Shown piece by piece: positions 10,312 through 20,239 of a DNA stretch of 64,000 nt. Below the pieces are notes generated by a model. That model was given only the letters and a program-made list of their open reading frames with translations, made no database searches and was not told the origin of the DNA. This DNA is from Lepidostoma basale. Lineage: Eukaryota > Arthropoda > Insecta > Trichoptera > Lepidostomatidae. Within the stretch, counting starts at the first letter, position 1; each line of letters starts with the position of its first letter. Where the stretch lies: assembly GCA_022606425.2 (NCBI GenBank), contig JAHDVF020001368.1, positions 496,001 through 560,000 of the forward strand. Direction: 5' to 3'. A program made the position numbers and the translations under genes.

Positions 10312-10799
10312 GTCACGAGTATATATTTATACTGACTAAATTAGGAAATTCTATGCAAAGATATTGTACAGAAATTAAAACTATTTATAAACGTAAAGTT
10401 ACCCGTAAAGTATGTCTTCAAAATTTAGTCTATTAAAGTACTGTTACAAATCGTTCTTTAAAAAAATAGTAATTTCAAACAAACATATCAAACATCACCC
10501 TCTACAATAAGCCTCAATCGATTTCATACTTTTCGTAACTTTATCTTATCCACATCAACCGCCCATAAAAGTCTAACGTATTTTCTCCTGCTTCTTCCCC
10601 ACTTCAATGGACTTTACATGACGAATCCTTTTTAACCTAACTTTGAAAACTTTTATCTTACTGTAAAAGCATTTTATTCCTTTGTTACAAAAACTCAAAG
10701 ATAACAAGTCAAAGATTACACGTATTTCAATAGAACAATCATTTTCAAATTTCAACACCCAAACTTGTTTCAAGGACGGACCCAAAGTTGAAATAGATA

Positions 10800-11095
10800 G
10801 GGGATATAATAGAAATAATCTTAAAACACTTTTACTTGTTAATACGAATGAAAACGTTAGTTTTCTAGAAGTTTTATTATATTTTATGCGAATGACATGT
10901 TTCACCCTTCAAAGGCATTATCAAATGTTCAACAATGTGTATCAAATATTTGATAATGACTAAGAAGGGCGAAACCTGTCATTCCCATAAAATCTAATAA
11001 AACTTCTAGAAAACTTACGTTTTTATTCGTATTAATTATTTAATATGGAGTTTTACATCGTTGTTCAAGAAACAATAAATACTTTTACTTGTTTT
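10800..11095. repeat. HH6 foldback with both motifs
   Basis: Minus motif at 10885-10925 (ACATGTTTCACCCTTC, ATTATCAAATG) and plus motif at 10945-10990 (TTTGATAATGACTAAG, GGGCGAAACC) flank a 25-bp centre. Both arms extend into the body CTAGAAGTTTTATTATATTTTATG. The core is the U3-A8 type. Confidence 0.7.
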
Positions 11096-11113
11096 CACAC
11101 CACACTATTTTTG

Positions 11114-11157
11114 TCAAACCAATCGGTTTCGCTCCAGCCAGAGCTTCGTCAGGGTAA
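11114..11157 (-). ncRNA. hammerhead-like motif, HH3
   Basis: Minus strand: ACC, CTGACGA (11152-11146), A, stem II GCTCT-GGCT-GGAGC, GAAA, CCGATT, GGT. Stem I pairs ACC with GGT. The conserved core is intact. Confidence 0.55.
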
Positions 11158-11267
11158 AAAAATACAACAGGGCTACAAAGAAGGGAAGAGGGATAGAGGA
11201 CAAGGGAAGAAACAGCAGGCCAAATGTGATTAATAAGTATGGAAGAACTATGAATCATAACAATGCA

Positions 11268-11645
11268 ATCTTAACTAACCAACTAATTAATCATCACGCC
11301 GTCTCCTCAAAGGGGCAGACAGAAAGAATGGATCGCTACACTGTTCTTTCCTGGCATATTTCTCTCGATTCCTCAACACTCATACATCGTGTCATGAGCG
11401 CACGTCGATTTCTCTGACTGCTCACGTGGCCGACATTTAAATTTTGATTTCTTTGATCGTGCTACGTTTTCCTCGGTCTTCCTTTATTTCTAGGTCAAAA
11501 CCATTTTAATAACTCTTTCATTCGCCCCGTATCACATTTTATATTTTCATTCGACACCCTATCATCAACAGATTTTTCACACATTCATCTAAGAGATCTC
11601 ATTTCTACTGCATATATTAAACTTTACTACTTTCTTATAAATGAT
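11268..11645 (-). mobile_element. LINE-A 3' fragment
   Basis: (CTAA)n tail, then CATCACGCCGTCTCC-TCAAAGGGGC and antisense LINE-A coding through to the CTAAGAGATCTCATTTC block near the RT-distal start. Frames broken. Confidence 0.8.
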
Positions 11646-11681
11646 CACGTACACATTTCCCCTTTCGTATTCTTAATTTTA

Positions 11682-11698
11682 CCCCCCCCCCCCCCCCC
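11682..11698 (+). repeat. poly-C run
   Basis: An uninterrupted run of about 17 C residues inside the HH3 foldback. It may be prone to slippage or sequencing error. Confidence 0.9.
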
Positions 11699-11763
11699 AT
11701 TATTTGTTTATACCTATATTATGTTTTTCTCTGATTTTTATTGAGCTTTATTAAGTTTGTTTT

Positions 11764-11810
11764 ATAACCCCGACGAAGCTCCGACGGGAGCGAAACCGGT
11801 TGGTTTGACA
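11764..11810 (+). ncRNA. hammerhead-like motif, HH3 (U4 changed)
   Basis: AACC, CCGACGA (11770-11776), A, stem II GCTCC/GGAGC, GAAA (11792-11795), CCGGTT, GGTT. Stem I AACC/GGTT is perfect. Core position 4 is C, not U, so cleavage is probably weak or absent. Confidence 0.45.
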
Positions 11811-12009
11811 AAAATATAGTGGTGTATAAACAAATGAAATTATTTATATTAAATTTTCTATCTATTACAACTTTTGATCTGTCCTTGAAACAAGTTTGGA
11901 TGTTGATATTTGAAAATGATTGTTCTATTGAAATACTTGTAATCTGAATTGTTTTAATTTAAGATAAACTGAAGGCGTTAACACTGTGGAATTCCATAAT
12001 GACAAATTT

Positions 12010-12125
12010 ATAATAAATTAAAGCACTGTTTTTCCCACTTTTGAGTTTATTTGAGTTTATATTGTTCTCCCAATGATGAAAGTGTAAGCCTTCGAAACAT
12101 GTCGAGAAAAATAAACTCAAAAGTG
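12010..12125 (+). repeat. HH8 element with hammerhead-like motif
   Basis: TTCTC, CCAATGA (decayed core), T, weak stem II GAA..TTC, GAAACATGTC, GAGAA. Stem I TTCTC/GAGAA is 5 bp. The arms ACTTTTGAGTTTATT and AATAAACTCAAAAGT form an outer inverted repeat. Confidence 0.5.
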
Positions 12126-12739
12126 AATTATTTTTAATAATGCCACACCACAAATTAATTGCTTCATACATAAGTAAAGAATATAATGGAGTGAAAACCT
12201 GCAAAGAAAGGAAAAGAGGAAGAACGGAAGGGCGGCGAGAGAGATAGCCATTATGTAATAATTGTTTTGGGCAGGTTAATTATCCCAGGTCCAAGTAATG
12301 AAGGTGTTTCCAAAGCTCCTAAAATTTCAGAAGACAATCGATAATGGCGTCTAAAGCCATTTGCTTCCTTTGTACAACATTTTCTAATTACGCTAAAGGT
12401 AATTTAATGACAGAGCAAACACGCGAACGTAAGGAATTCCCAAAAACTCTTTAGTTCGAAGGCCCCCGCGATACTTTCTTTCTTTCTTTAATTATCCGAA
12501 AAATACGTAACACGATTCTGCCTTTTTAAATAGAAGATATCTGAAGCCTTCATCAAGGGGGGTGGAGAAATAATTATTTCAATAATTACACAAGACTGGC
12601 GCTAGAAATTTATAAAGGAACCGTAAAAGAGAAGAAATAAAATTCCTAAAATATAAAAAAAATTATTGTATACGACAAGTCTTTAGAACCTAATTATTGT
12701 ATACATTTTACATACAAAAATAACACAGACATACATGTT

Positions 12740-13195
12740 TAAATAAAACACATATATCAGCAATTGTGGTATGTACCTATATGATCCTTAAAGGACGCAT
12801 AGGTCATTTGGAGAATGTCCACATCGACTGACACCTCATTCAAGAGCACCATACCCCGGGTCATTGTATGCTGTGCCAAGACATTTGTTCTGCTATGCGG
12901 TATGCACAACAGATCGTGTCTTCTAGCGCGAGCATACCTGTCCGGTGCATTGAGGCAATAACACTCTAAGAGGTATGGGCTATCAATGAGGTTACGGAGT
13001 ATTTTAAATCCTAAGATCATCAATGTACCTTTTCTTCTTGATTCGAGACTGCGGTACTCTGTCAATAGATCATTGTGGTGCATAAACCTCGGATATACCC
13101 AATTCATCCGCATGTAGAGGTATCTCAGAATTTTTTTCTGGAATTGTTCTAATATCTCCACATACTTCTGGTATGGATACCACTCGCGTATTCTA
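12740..13195 (-). mobile_element. LINE C-terminus, LINE-D relative
   Basis: A 134-codon frame (13161-12757) encodes a jockey-like post-RT region: FQKKILRYLYMR near the start, then a SLESRRKGTL block, HSRTNVL and GMVLLNEV. LINE-D at 25065 also has KKILRYLYMR. A divergent family member, 5'-truncated. Confidence 0.75.
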
Positions 13196-13394
13196 ATTTT
13201 GATCTAACGATTATTAACATTAATAACTCGAAAAAATAGATTGAATATAACAAGTTCATCACAAAGTTATGTGCCCTAAAATTTCAGCAAAACCACATTA
13301 CTATTTAATATGTAAATGTCATGATACTTAATCAAGTGTAAAAGGCGAATTCTCATACATAAAAATAAAGTTAAATATAGATTTGGAACGAGTG

Positions 13395-13520
13395 GACCGC
13401 CGAGGTGACAATGCTGGATAAAGTTGAAAATGAGCATATCAGAGGAAGCTAGAGAACGTCGAACTCAAACTACTTGTATACAATGTGCTCAAACCATTGA
13501 AGTGGCCGTTTCTTAAGCTC
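13395..13520 (+). mobile_element. LINE remnant, RTE/CR1-like
   Basis: A short frame encodes MLDKVENEHIRGS, the motif that precedes the 'LRWYGHV' region in RTE-type ORF2. It is followed by stops. Only a scrap is left. Confidence 0.45.
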
Positions 13521-14750
13521 ATGATCTATTTCATTTGGTATTTTATGTTGCATCCATTTTCCGCACATTGTTCTTGTTGTTTCCTTTATTCACCTGCCAG
13601 TTCTTTCATTCACTTCCAAACATAACAATTTGAAAATATTGAATGTACTTCGGACATTAATTATGTAGTTTTTGTTTGCTTCACCAGTCTTAATGACAAC
13701 AGTCATGCTATTTTTTCATCATCCTCAAAAACAATAATTTTTAATTCAAACTTGTAACAGACTACACAAATAATTAAGTTTTCGAAATAAAAGTGATACT
13801 CTGTGTCTTTTGACTGCGACAATGGTAATTAAAGGGTGCGGAATTCGGCATACATTAAATTAATTATCATTTAAACTCAGAAACATCGCGGGGCCCGACA
13901 TTCCTGAAGATGAAAGCGAAACAATTATACTAATCGCGTTAATTGAGCTTTCTGATTAATAGCCCACCATGTAAGCTCACGCGAGCTTCTCCCGGGGGAG
14001 TTGTGTAATGAAGTCGTGGGGCGGTGCTGCAGGCTAGTGTCATACCCACTAGCCATAACAATGAGCACGCGAGATTTTTAAGGCTTCACTATTTACTTGG
14101 CACGAGCAGTCAACCCTTGCGTGGGGGGTCATCATCTCAGAAGATTCAATCATTTCTAAGAACTAAACATTACAACTTTTTATCCAATTTTACATACAAT
14201 ACTTTGTATAAACAAGAATAAGTTTATGAAACGTAAAACTGGCGTATTAAAATTGTTTTCCAGATAAAAGCAGAGTTTATTTACGTGTACAAAACGTTAA
14301 AATATTCATATTACAAAACAAAAACTTTTCGAGATATCAGTGCGTATGTAAAACTGTTTTCAAACAGGCAACTGTATCCAATTTTAAATCTAGGAAATAA
14401 AAACTTATTTAAAGCAGCGAGTTCTACATAACTTTTTACTGTAGAATTAAATGAATATTGACGTATACTCGTATGTATGGAATTTTGTTTTTGTTTTTAC
14501 AGCAAATTTTGAATGAAAACTCAAATAAAATTAACGAACTTATTACAAAACTCCCTCTTATAACAGCTATACAGTATATCAGACAGATCTAAAAGGATTA
14601 CATAAGGCTCAAATAACAAGGATTTGAGTACTGTCAATATCAAATGGGTTTTTTTTAACTACTGTCCCCTGAAATAATATTTTTATCTACCAAATACTAT
14701 CATTGAATTTATTTGATGTGATGCGGTTTTGATTTATTGCAAATAATCAT
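13521..14750. other. No gene recognised; possible unique intronic DNA
   Basis: Mostly AT-rich. 13860-14130 is more GC-rich (CGCGGGGCCCGAC, TCTCCCGGGGGAG) and not shared with other parts of the window. Nothing in it is assignable. Confidence 0.4.
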
Positions 14751-14754
14751 CTAA

Positions 14755-14875
14755 TAATTAAATATTTTTTCATAACTACTTCCACTTTTCGATAACTTAA
14801 TTAATCGAAAACGATCACTATCGAAATACAGATAAAAGTGAAAGTAGCTATTATAAACGTCGTTTTATTTCTTCT
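14755..14875. repeat. HH7-related foldback remnant
   Basis: ATAACTACTTCCACTTTTCG and CAGATAAAAGTG-AAAGTAGCTAT are inverted about a 40-bp centre. The flank ACGTCGTTTTATTT matches HH7 bodies. The motif itself is decayed. Confidence 0.5.
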
Positions 14876-14977
14876 ATATACACCTTACTTTGGGTTGTTA
14901 TGATGCTTGCTTTCTCTTTTTATTTTTTATGTACTTTGTATAAACAACACCTATATTAAAAAAATAAATAAAATTAC

Positions 14978-15022
14978 ATCAACATGTTTCGGACAACCAG
15001 TCTTTCTTCAGTGATACATAAC
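14978..15022 (-). ncRNA. hammerhead-like motif, HH4
   Basis: Minus strand: CTGAAGA (15011-15005), A, short stem II around GAC/GTC, GAAACATGTT. Stem I is damaged relative to the copy at 61283. Confidence 0.4.
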
Positions 15023-15274
15023 CTTTATAAATAATGAAAATAATAAAATAAAAATATTAAGAATTTTTCTATGTTTATTTTTAGTGTAAAATCTACTTAT
15101 TATTATTAATAAGTAGATTTTACACTAAAAATAAACATAGAAAAATTCTTAAATTTTTTTTTTTTTCATTATTTACAATGAATTTCTACCAAGAAATTTC
15201 AATCAACAACATCATAACCTTTACACCATCTGTCAGATTTTATAATATTTTAAATATGTATCTTTATAATATGT

Positions 15275-15320
15275 ATCACTGAAGAAAGACTGGTTGTCCG
15301 AAACATGTCTATGTATAATA
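15275..15320 (+). ncRNA. hammerhead-like motif, HH4
   Basis: CTGAAGA (15279-15285), A, GAC-TGGTT-GTC, C, GAAACATGTC (15300 onward). The core is intact, stem II is only about 3 bp and stem I is poor. Confidence 0.4.
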
Positions 15321-15439
15321 ATTTTATTTTTTTAAATATAAGTGTGGTTTTTAAAAAGTATGTAAAAAGAAAAACAGAAATAAAGTCGTTTAATTCCATT
15401 ATTGTTTCAAATAAACTTCCATCATGAGTATTTGATGTA

Positions 15440-15655
15440 CAAAATAATTAATACGAATGAAAACATCTGTTTTCAAAAAGTTTTATTATATAATAATACG
15501 TGTGAATGGAATGTTTCGAATGGCTAAGGTATTATCAAATGATTCGTATCATCTTCATTTTCATTATAAGATATGTAATAATACCTTAGTGTGTCAGCTA
15601 CATAAATTATAATTAAACTACTAGAAAACAGACGTTTCATTCGTATTAATTATTC
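15440..15655. repeat. HH6 foldback, decayed
   Basis: Left: AATGAAAACATCTGTTTTC, GAATGTTTCGAATGGC, ATTATCAAATGATTCG. Right: ATAATACCTTAG, CTAGAAAACAGACG. The motifs are no longer complete. Confidence 0.6.
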
Positions 15656-15791
15656 CATCTAGAGATAATAATCATAAGATTATCTTGATTTATTATAACT
15701 GATTTGTCCCCAAAATAATTGTATTGTGTCAAACATCTTGATGCTCTTTTCAAGACTTTTATTGTCGTATTAATAATATCAAAGACATCTC
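15656..15791 (-). other. Intron sequence 3' of the coding exon
   Basis: AT-rich sequence following the 5' splice site of the phosphodiesterase-like exon. No exon is recognised from here to the window start, so this intron would exceed 15.7 kb. Confidence 0.45.
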
Positions 15792-15793
15792 AC
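15792..15793 (-). other. 5' splice site (donor) of the coding exon
   Basis: The minus strand reads GTAAAG|GTGAGATG, matching the consensus AG|GTRAG. It lies just after codon 337 (SPVK), in phase 0. The four codons after it before the stop (VRCL) are then intronic read-through. Confidence 0.75.
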
Positions 15794-16804
15794 CTTTACT
15801 GGAGATGAAGCTAGCCACTGCTGGAACAACTCTGAAGTCACCGACGTCCTTTTAGAACCAGAATTCACGAGTGGAGGTTCGGATATCGCGTGTACCCTCC
15901 TCAAAATATCAGGGGTGGCCTTGTCTCTGAGCCATTTCTCCAGCAACTCGGGATTATCGTTGAGCATCTTGTTCAAGGAATCCACTTCTTCTTCAGACAC
16001 CTCAGATAAGGAATTCGTCACATCGATTGGACTTGATGAGCATTTTCTATTGGGACCGTTATTGTAACTCGTTGGACTCAGGGGTATCCCTCTTGTCGCC
16101 ACGAGCATGTTGGAAGATGTCGTGGAACTTCGTCTTTCTACGTTGCTATTCGAAGACACTTCACTGGTATTAGATATCTTAGGCGGAGACGATTTGAGGG
16201 TATTTATTTTATTATTTGAATTGACACTATTTAAAGAAGTTATATCGACTGGACTAGAACACTCCGTGACACTTATAGTCTGATTTTTAAAACCGTTATT
16301 CCTAGGTAAACTTAAATCACTCTTTTCGTTTTTGGGGTCGTTTTCCTCGTCACTTAGAAACACGTTGTCGGAGTCCAGCTCGCTGCGGGCCGATACGTTC
16401 AGTCTTAAAGCATTGTTGGAGTTCATCACATCCTTCAGCGAAACGTTCGTTGTTACGGTCGGCATGTTAGACCTTTCTTCGAGCTTTACCCTTGCCGAGA
16501 GAATGCTCCCGCTTATCCTGTCACTGTTGCCCGAGAGCTTTATACTATAATCCCCAGGGTCACCGGTATTCTTTTGACTCTCCTGCGCTTTTTTCTTGTC
16601 CCAATCATTTTCCGCGTAGTCCTTCGGAAGCTCGTAGACGAGTCTCAGCAGGTCGCTCGGGTTTCTCTTGCTGCTCTTTTCTTCTGCGCATTTTTCATTT
16701 GATGTTCCGTTGATTTCTGGGTCCGAAGGATTGGATCTTCTAACGTTCTGGTTCTCAGTTCCTCTCTCCTCCTCTAGGGTCAGGTTTTCTGGCACGAGAC
16801 TCAT
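15794..16804 (-). CDS. First coding exon of a PDE11/PDE5-like cyclic-nucleotide phosphodiesterase
   Basis: 337 codons from ATG at 16804 to the donor at 15793. An in-frame TAA lies two codons upstream (TAA ACA ATG) and A at -3 suits initiation. Residues 1-280 are hydrophilic and Ser/Asn/Glu-rich, probably disordered. Residues 284-307 (NPELLEKWLRDKATPDI then RRVHAI) resemble the N-terminal helix module of PDE11/PDE5 (L-D-x-H/N-P-E-L, then RKAT and ERVHTI). Residues 321-335 (SVTSELFQQWLASSP) suggest a phosphorylatable linker before the GAF domains. GAF and catalytic domains would be in later exons, not found here. The family would hydrolyse cAMP/cGMP in the cytosol. Family assignment is inference by pattern; that it is a real exon is more certain. 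It is the only long frame free of repeat similarity. Confidence 0.6.
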
Positions 16805-16874
16805 TGTTTATTTTATCCAAGTGATCTTGAATGCTTAGACAATGGTGGCCAATTCATGGTTACGAAGATCTCAT
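16805..16874 (-). other. 5' untranslated part of the same exon
   Basis: 70 nt between the predicted acceptor and the ATG. It contains a short upstream ATG (ATGAGATCTTCGTAA, 4 codons then stop) right at the exon start and a second ATG (CCATGAATTGG) out of frame. Confidence 0.5.
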
Positions 16875-16876
16875 CT
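16875..16876 (-). other. 3' splice site (acceptor) upstream of the coding exon
   Basis: The minus strand reads TTTAATTATGTTTCAG|ATGAG. The pyrimidine tract is weak but ends in TTTCAG. It implies at least one upstream non-coding exon at higher coordinates. Confidence 0.5.
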
Positions 16877-17069
16877 GAAACATAATTAAATAAATAAATT
16901 ATTATACAGGTTTTATTTCACATTGTACAATAAAAGGAAAAGTTTGATATAATTTATTATACATAGCATTCTTATGATTTTAAGTTCATAAAAAATATCG
17001 TAAAAATATTATTATTTATTTAAATAGTCCATTATTTTGGCCTAAACACTATGATACTTCAACATTATG

Positions 17070-17302
17070 ACTGTTTAAATTTAAAACACTGTTATAATAT
17101 CACAATTTATTTTTATTCACTGAGAGTGTCGCGACAGCTGTTTCGTCAACCGATGTTGGCATCATCAGGTGTTACAATAAACTCATCAGTTTGTTGTAAC
17201 ACCCCATGATGGCAACATCGGTTGGCAAAACAGCTATTGTGACACTCTCAATGAATAAAAAGAAATTGTGATATTATAACAGTGTTTTAAATTTAAACAG
17301 TA
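17070..17302. repeat. HH2 foldback with both motifs
   Basis: The outer block ACTGTTTAAATTTAAAACAC is mirrored at 17283-17302. The arms are about 110 bp with a very short centre at about 17185-17195. Both arms hold an HH2 motif flanked by GAGAGTGTC / GACACTCTC. Confidence 0.85.
17125..17175 (-). ncRNA. hammerhead-like motif, HH2
   Basis: CTGATGA (17168-17162), T, stem II GCCAAC-ATCG-GTTGAC (one C/A mismatch), GAAA (17144-17141), CAGCTGTC, then GCGAC. All core bases are present. Confidence 0.55.
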
Positions 17303-17579
17303 ATTTTATTTATTTTTTTATTATGTGATAAAATGTGAGCAGCGAAATTCGATAATACAGTTTTAAAATTATTATATATTGTATAACATATATTGTAAAT
17401 ATTAATACGTTTCTTTTTATAGTTTGATGTTTTTCTTATAGAATTGTATGCATAGCCATAAATATTTTTTTTTGTTCTTACACATAAAAAGAGTCTGACA
17501 ACCCTTTACAAATAAGTCCGCTTATTCACTAGTCATAGAAAAATAAAATCTATACGTTTATATTGATAACATGAATTTT

Positions 17580-17830
17580 AAACTAACTTACTAACCATCA
17601 CGCCGTTTCCACGGGGGGATAGGCAGAGATGATGGACTGCCACTGTTCAATCCTGACATTACTCTCGCGCCTCTTCTACATTGACAGACCGCGACACGTA
17701 CGCTCATCGATTATTCCTACTTCGAACAAGGCCGCCTTTCAATATTTGATTCATTATTTGGTCATGCCATGTCTTCCTTGTCTTTCCTCGTCTTCGTTTT
17801 CCATACTTCCTGTATATACTTGAACAAAAG
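17580..17830 (-). mobile_element. LINE-A 3' fragment (subfamily with CCTACTTCGAACAAGG)
   Basis: (CTAA) tail remnants, CATCACGCCGTTTCC, then antisense coding. It has the GTTCCTACTTCGAA- CAAGGCCGCC variant shared with copies at 34520 and 35905, so it belongs to a second LINE-A subfamily. Confidence 0.75.
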
Positions 17831-17837
17831 TCTTAAA

Positions 17838-18060
17838 AACTAACTAACTAACTTACAATCACGCCGTCTCCCCGAAGGGGTAGGCAGAAAGAATGGACTG
17901 CCACACTTTTCTTTCCTGACATGTTTCTTTCGCTTCCTCAACATTCATACATCGTGTCATGCACGCGCGTAAATTTCTCTGACTCCTCACATGGCTGATA
18001 TTCAATATTTGATTTATTTGATCGTGCCACGTTTTCCTCGTTTTAAAATATCCTATTTTC
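17838..18060 (-). mobile_element. LINE-A 3' fragment, adjacent second copy
   Basis: (CTAA)n then CACGCCGTCTCCCCGAAGG and a near-consensus antisense 3' end to TTTTCCTCG. It lies directly next to the previous copy of the other subfamily, in the same orientation. Confidence 0.8.
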
Positions 18061-18699
18061 TATTTTCCATCTAACTAATTGATTCTAAACCATATTCCAT
18101 AACTTATAACCATTTTCCATTTTGTTTTATTAAATCAATCCGTGTTGAAATCTCCAACAGTCTGGAAAAACAAGCTTTACAGCAGAGAATTTAATCTTTC
18201 TAAATAATATGATTGTTTAAATCAACACCTGAAACTCTTAAATCAGTGAATTGAATAAATCTCGCAATCGTAATAGATCACTCTACTACAAAAACTTTGT
18301 TGAATTGTTTTTTACCCAAAAATCTTTAAAACTTAATATTTCTCATACTCTATCAAAGATCATGAAAGCTGAAGAACGATTATTAAATTTATTCGAATAA
18401 GGAACAACGGCAAAACGTATCATCTAACGAATATATCAGAGTTTCCAAATTTTGTCCCGTAGACCCCTTGCCGATTTGTCCTATTTCGTGTAGACCCCCT
18501 GCTTCCCTAATATTGATTTTTTTAGAAATTCATATATAACTTTAAATTTATTTTTTGAAGCTGACACAGAACTACTCACTTTAATATGGTTTAATGTAGA
18601 AAAATAAATCTTTAAAATAAAATATGTGTTATGTTCTATAGTTATACATTTCAACTGTTAAATTTACAACGCTGTTATAATATTAAATCACAATGTTGT

Positions 18700-18798
18700 A
18701 GAAATATTTTTCGGGGTGAAACCGTGTTTCCTCTCGTCAAGCTCCACCTGGTGGAGCTTGACGAGAGGGAACACGGTTTCACCCCGAAAAATATTTCT
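18700..18798. repeat. 99-nt near-perfect palindrome
   Basis: The arms pair about a single unpaired T at 18749 (CTCCACC-T-GGTGGAG) for 49 bp, with one mismatch (A/G in the AGAGG(A/G)AACACGG block). It contains GGTGAAACCGTG. It lies within the hAT-like element. Confidence 0.9.
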
Positions 18799-18849
18799 GT
18801 ATATGATAACCGTGGAAATTTACGTTCTTACACAATGTTGTAATTTACA

Positions 18850-18935
18850 TTTTTTGAGAATGTCAAGACAGCGTTTCGCCAACCGATGTTGTCATCAGCT
18901 GATAAAACGGCTGTCGCGACATTCTCAAAAATGGT
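18850..18935. repeat. HH2 mini-palindrome
   Basis: GAGAATGTCAAGACAGCG to CGCGACATTCTC. The minus strand reads CTGATGA, CAACATCGGTTGGC, GAAACGCTGTC. Half of stem II is deleted, but the core and the GTC site remain. Confidence 0.55.
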
Positions 18936-19312
18936 ACGAAAAATTGGCACATTATAACAATGCTGTAAATTTAACAGTTTAAAATGTTCAAGTATCATAG
19001 AGTTTCGGTCAAGACAATGGACTTTTTAGAGATACAATTATTAATTAGAACGAAACAAAATGTATGGTAAATTTAACATTTTTACATAAAATAAAAACAC
19101 AAATAAAACAGTGTTTTAAAAGGACTGATAATCCGGATGCTATGATATCAAAATTTCAATATTCGGCTTCAATTTAGTTTAACCATCTCGTAGACCCCCA
19201 TTTAGATCTCATGCACCCCCAATTTTTTTTTCAAATTGTCGTAGACCCCTTGCAAGTCTAAATCGACCCCTGGAGGTTGATAAAGACCACTTTGGGAACC
19301 ACTGGAATACAT

Positions 19313-20005
19313 CTTATATTCGTGCTTACATAAATCTCGCTTTCCTTTTTACAGTAATAAATTTATTCTTATTGGGTTTTCTTTTTCTCTTCAGTACAAG
19401 CGAAATCAAATTCTTTGAAATAAAAAATCAACCTTCGTCAGCGAAGATTTTTATTGTTTGAATCCAGCAGAATAAAAGTCAGTGAAACAGACACCATCTA
19501 GCGGGCCTTTTGTCAAGCAGTTTAATAACTTGCCTAACTTATTTCATTTTACCTTATCAACTCTCAATACACGTTGATTTCGATTGATTTCGATAAATAA
19601 AAAAAATGCTTGTATTAATAAAGAAGTGCTTTATACAAGCGAAAGCCCTCGAGGGCTCGAGAGGTTCTGAGAACCGCTGAAGAATGGGGTGTAATTTTGC
19701 CAGATTTATTGATATCGATTGGGCTCTTGATTGAATTCCATTTGCCGAGTGTGGTTGAAAAACAAAAGGGTTCACTCGTTTTGATTGAAGCCTTTGTGAA
19801 CTTATTACAAGATAATATTGAGCTTAGTTAAATACTTGATGATTTAATCAACGAATTCAAAGAACAGCGCTTTATTATCAAATCGTGTGAAAATTATTCT
19901 GAAATTGTTATGAGATTCACAAATAAAAAAAATCATTAATAGGAAATTTTATAAATTTAATTTTAAAAAAAAACATTTTTTTGAACCTTCTTTTTATTAA
20001 AAAGT
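19313..20005. other. AT-rich, no gene recognised
   Basis: Includes GCGAAAGCCCTCGAGGGC-TCGAGAGG near 19640, a local GC patch. No shared repeat or frame. Confidence 0.4.
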
Positions 20006-20007
20006 AA

Positions 20008-20060
20008 ACTAATTATCATGCATCACATTGTCTCCCCAGGGGGAATGGCAGAAAGAATGG
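20008..20060 (-). mobile_element. LINE-A extreme 3' stub
   Basis: AAACTAATTATCATGCATCACATTG-type end followed by GGCAGAAAGAATGGAC. Only about 50 bp. Confidence 0.6.
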
Positions 20061-20239
20061 ACATAAACAGTAAACAAAATATCATTAATATCCAAATTAA
20101 CTTATCGTTCAGTGCAATACTAAATTTATTTCCAGCGAAGTTAAGTAATTCTGTATAAGTTGGTATTTCCTTATTTTTGGTGTGTGCATTGTTATCCACG
20201 TATACCTCATAGACCTTATAACGTTAATGTATTTTTTTA

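Larger units (their letters stand above)
11060..11845. repeat. HH3 foldback carrying a LINE-A copy
   Basis: The block ACCACACTATTTTTGTCAAACC at 11097-11120 is mirrored at 11802-11830 (GGTTTGACAAAAATATAGTGG). Each arm carries an HH3 motif. The interior contains antisense LINE-A (11268-11645) and a poly-C run. Confidence 0.7.
10711..11952. repeat. Outer inverted repeat enclosing nested elements
   Basis: The 10711-10790 block (TTTCAATAGAACAATC, ACTTGTTTCAAGGAC) is repeated inverted at 11877-11952. An HH6 foldback, an HH3 foldback and a LINE-A copy lie between the arms, so this looks like a foldback later filled by insertions. Confidence 0.7.
14930..15370. repeat. HH4 foldback with internal perfect-type palindrome
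   Basis: The left arm (about 14930-15030) mirrors the right (about 15260-15365) and both include an HH4 motif. Between them 15057-15152 is a separate 96-nt palindrome with one central mismatch. Confidence 0.8.
18429..19312. mobile_element. hAT-like element with 8-bp target duplication
   Basis: The element is 18437-19304. Left end CAGAGTTTCCAAATTTTG, right end (inverted) CAGTGGTTCCCAAAGTGG. Flanks are GAATATAT (18429-18436) and GAATACAT (19305-19312), an 8-bp duplication with one change. Sub-terminal GTAGACCCC repeats occur on both sides. No transposase; the centre holds a palindrome and an HH2 remnant. Confidence 0.75.

Noticed and set aside
11682..11698. Poly-C run as a telomere or functional motif
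   Set aside because: It is a single homopolymer inside a repeat, most likely slippage or a sequencing effect.
13890..13925. Hammerhead motif (CTGAAGAT...GCGAAAC)
   Set aside because: There is no stem II between the boxes and no copy elsewhere. The match is chance.
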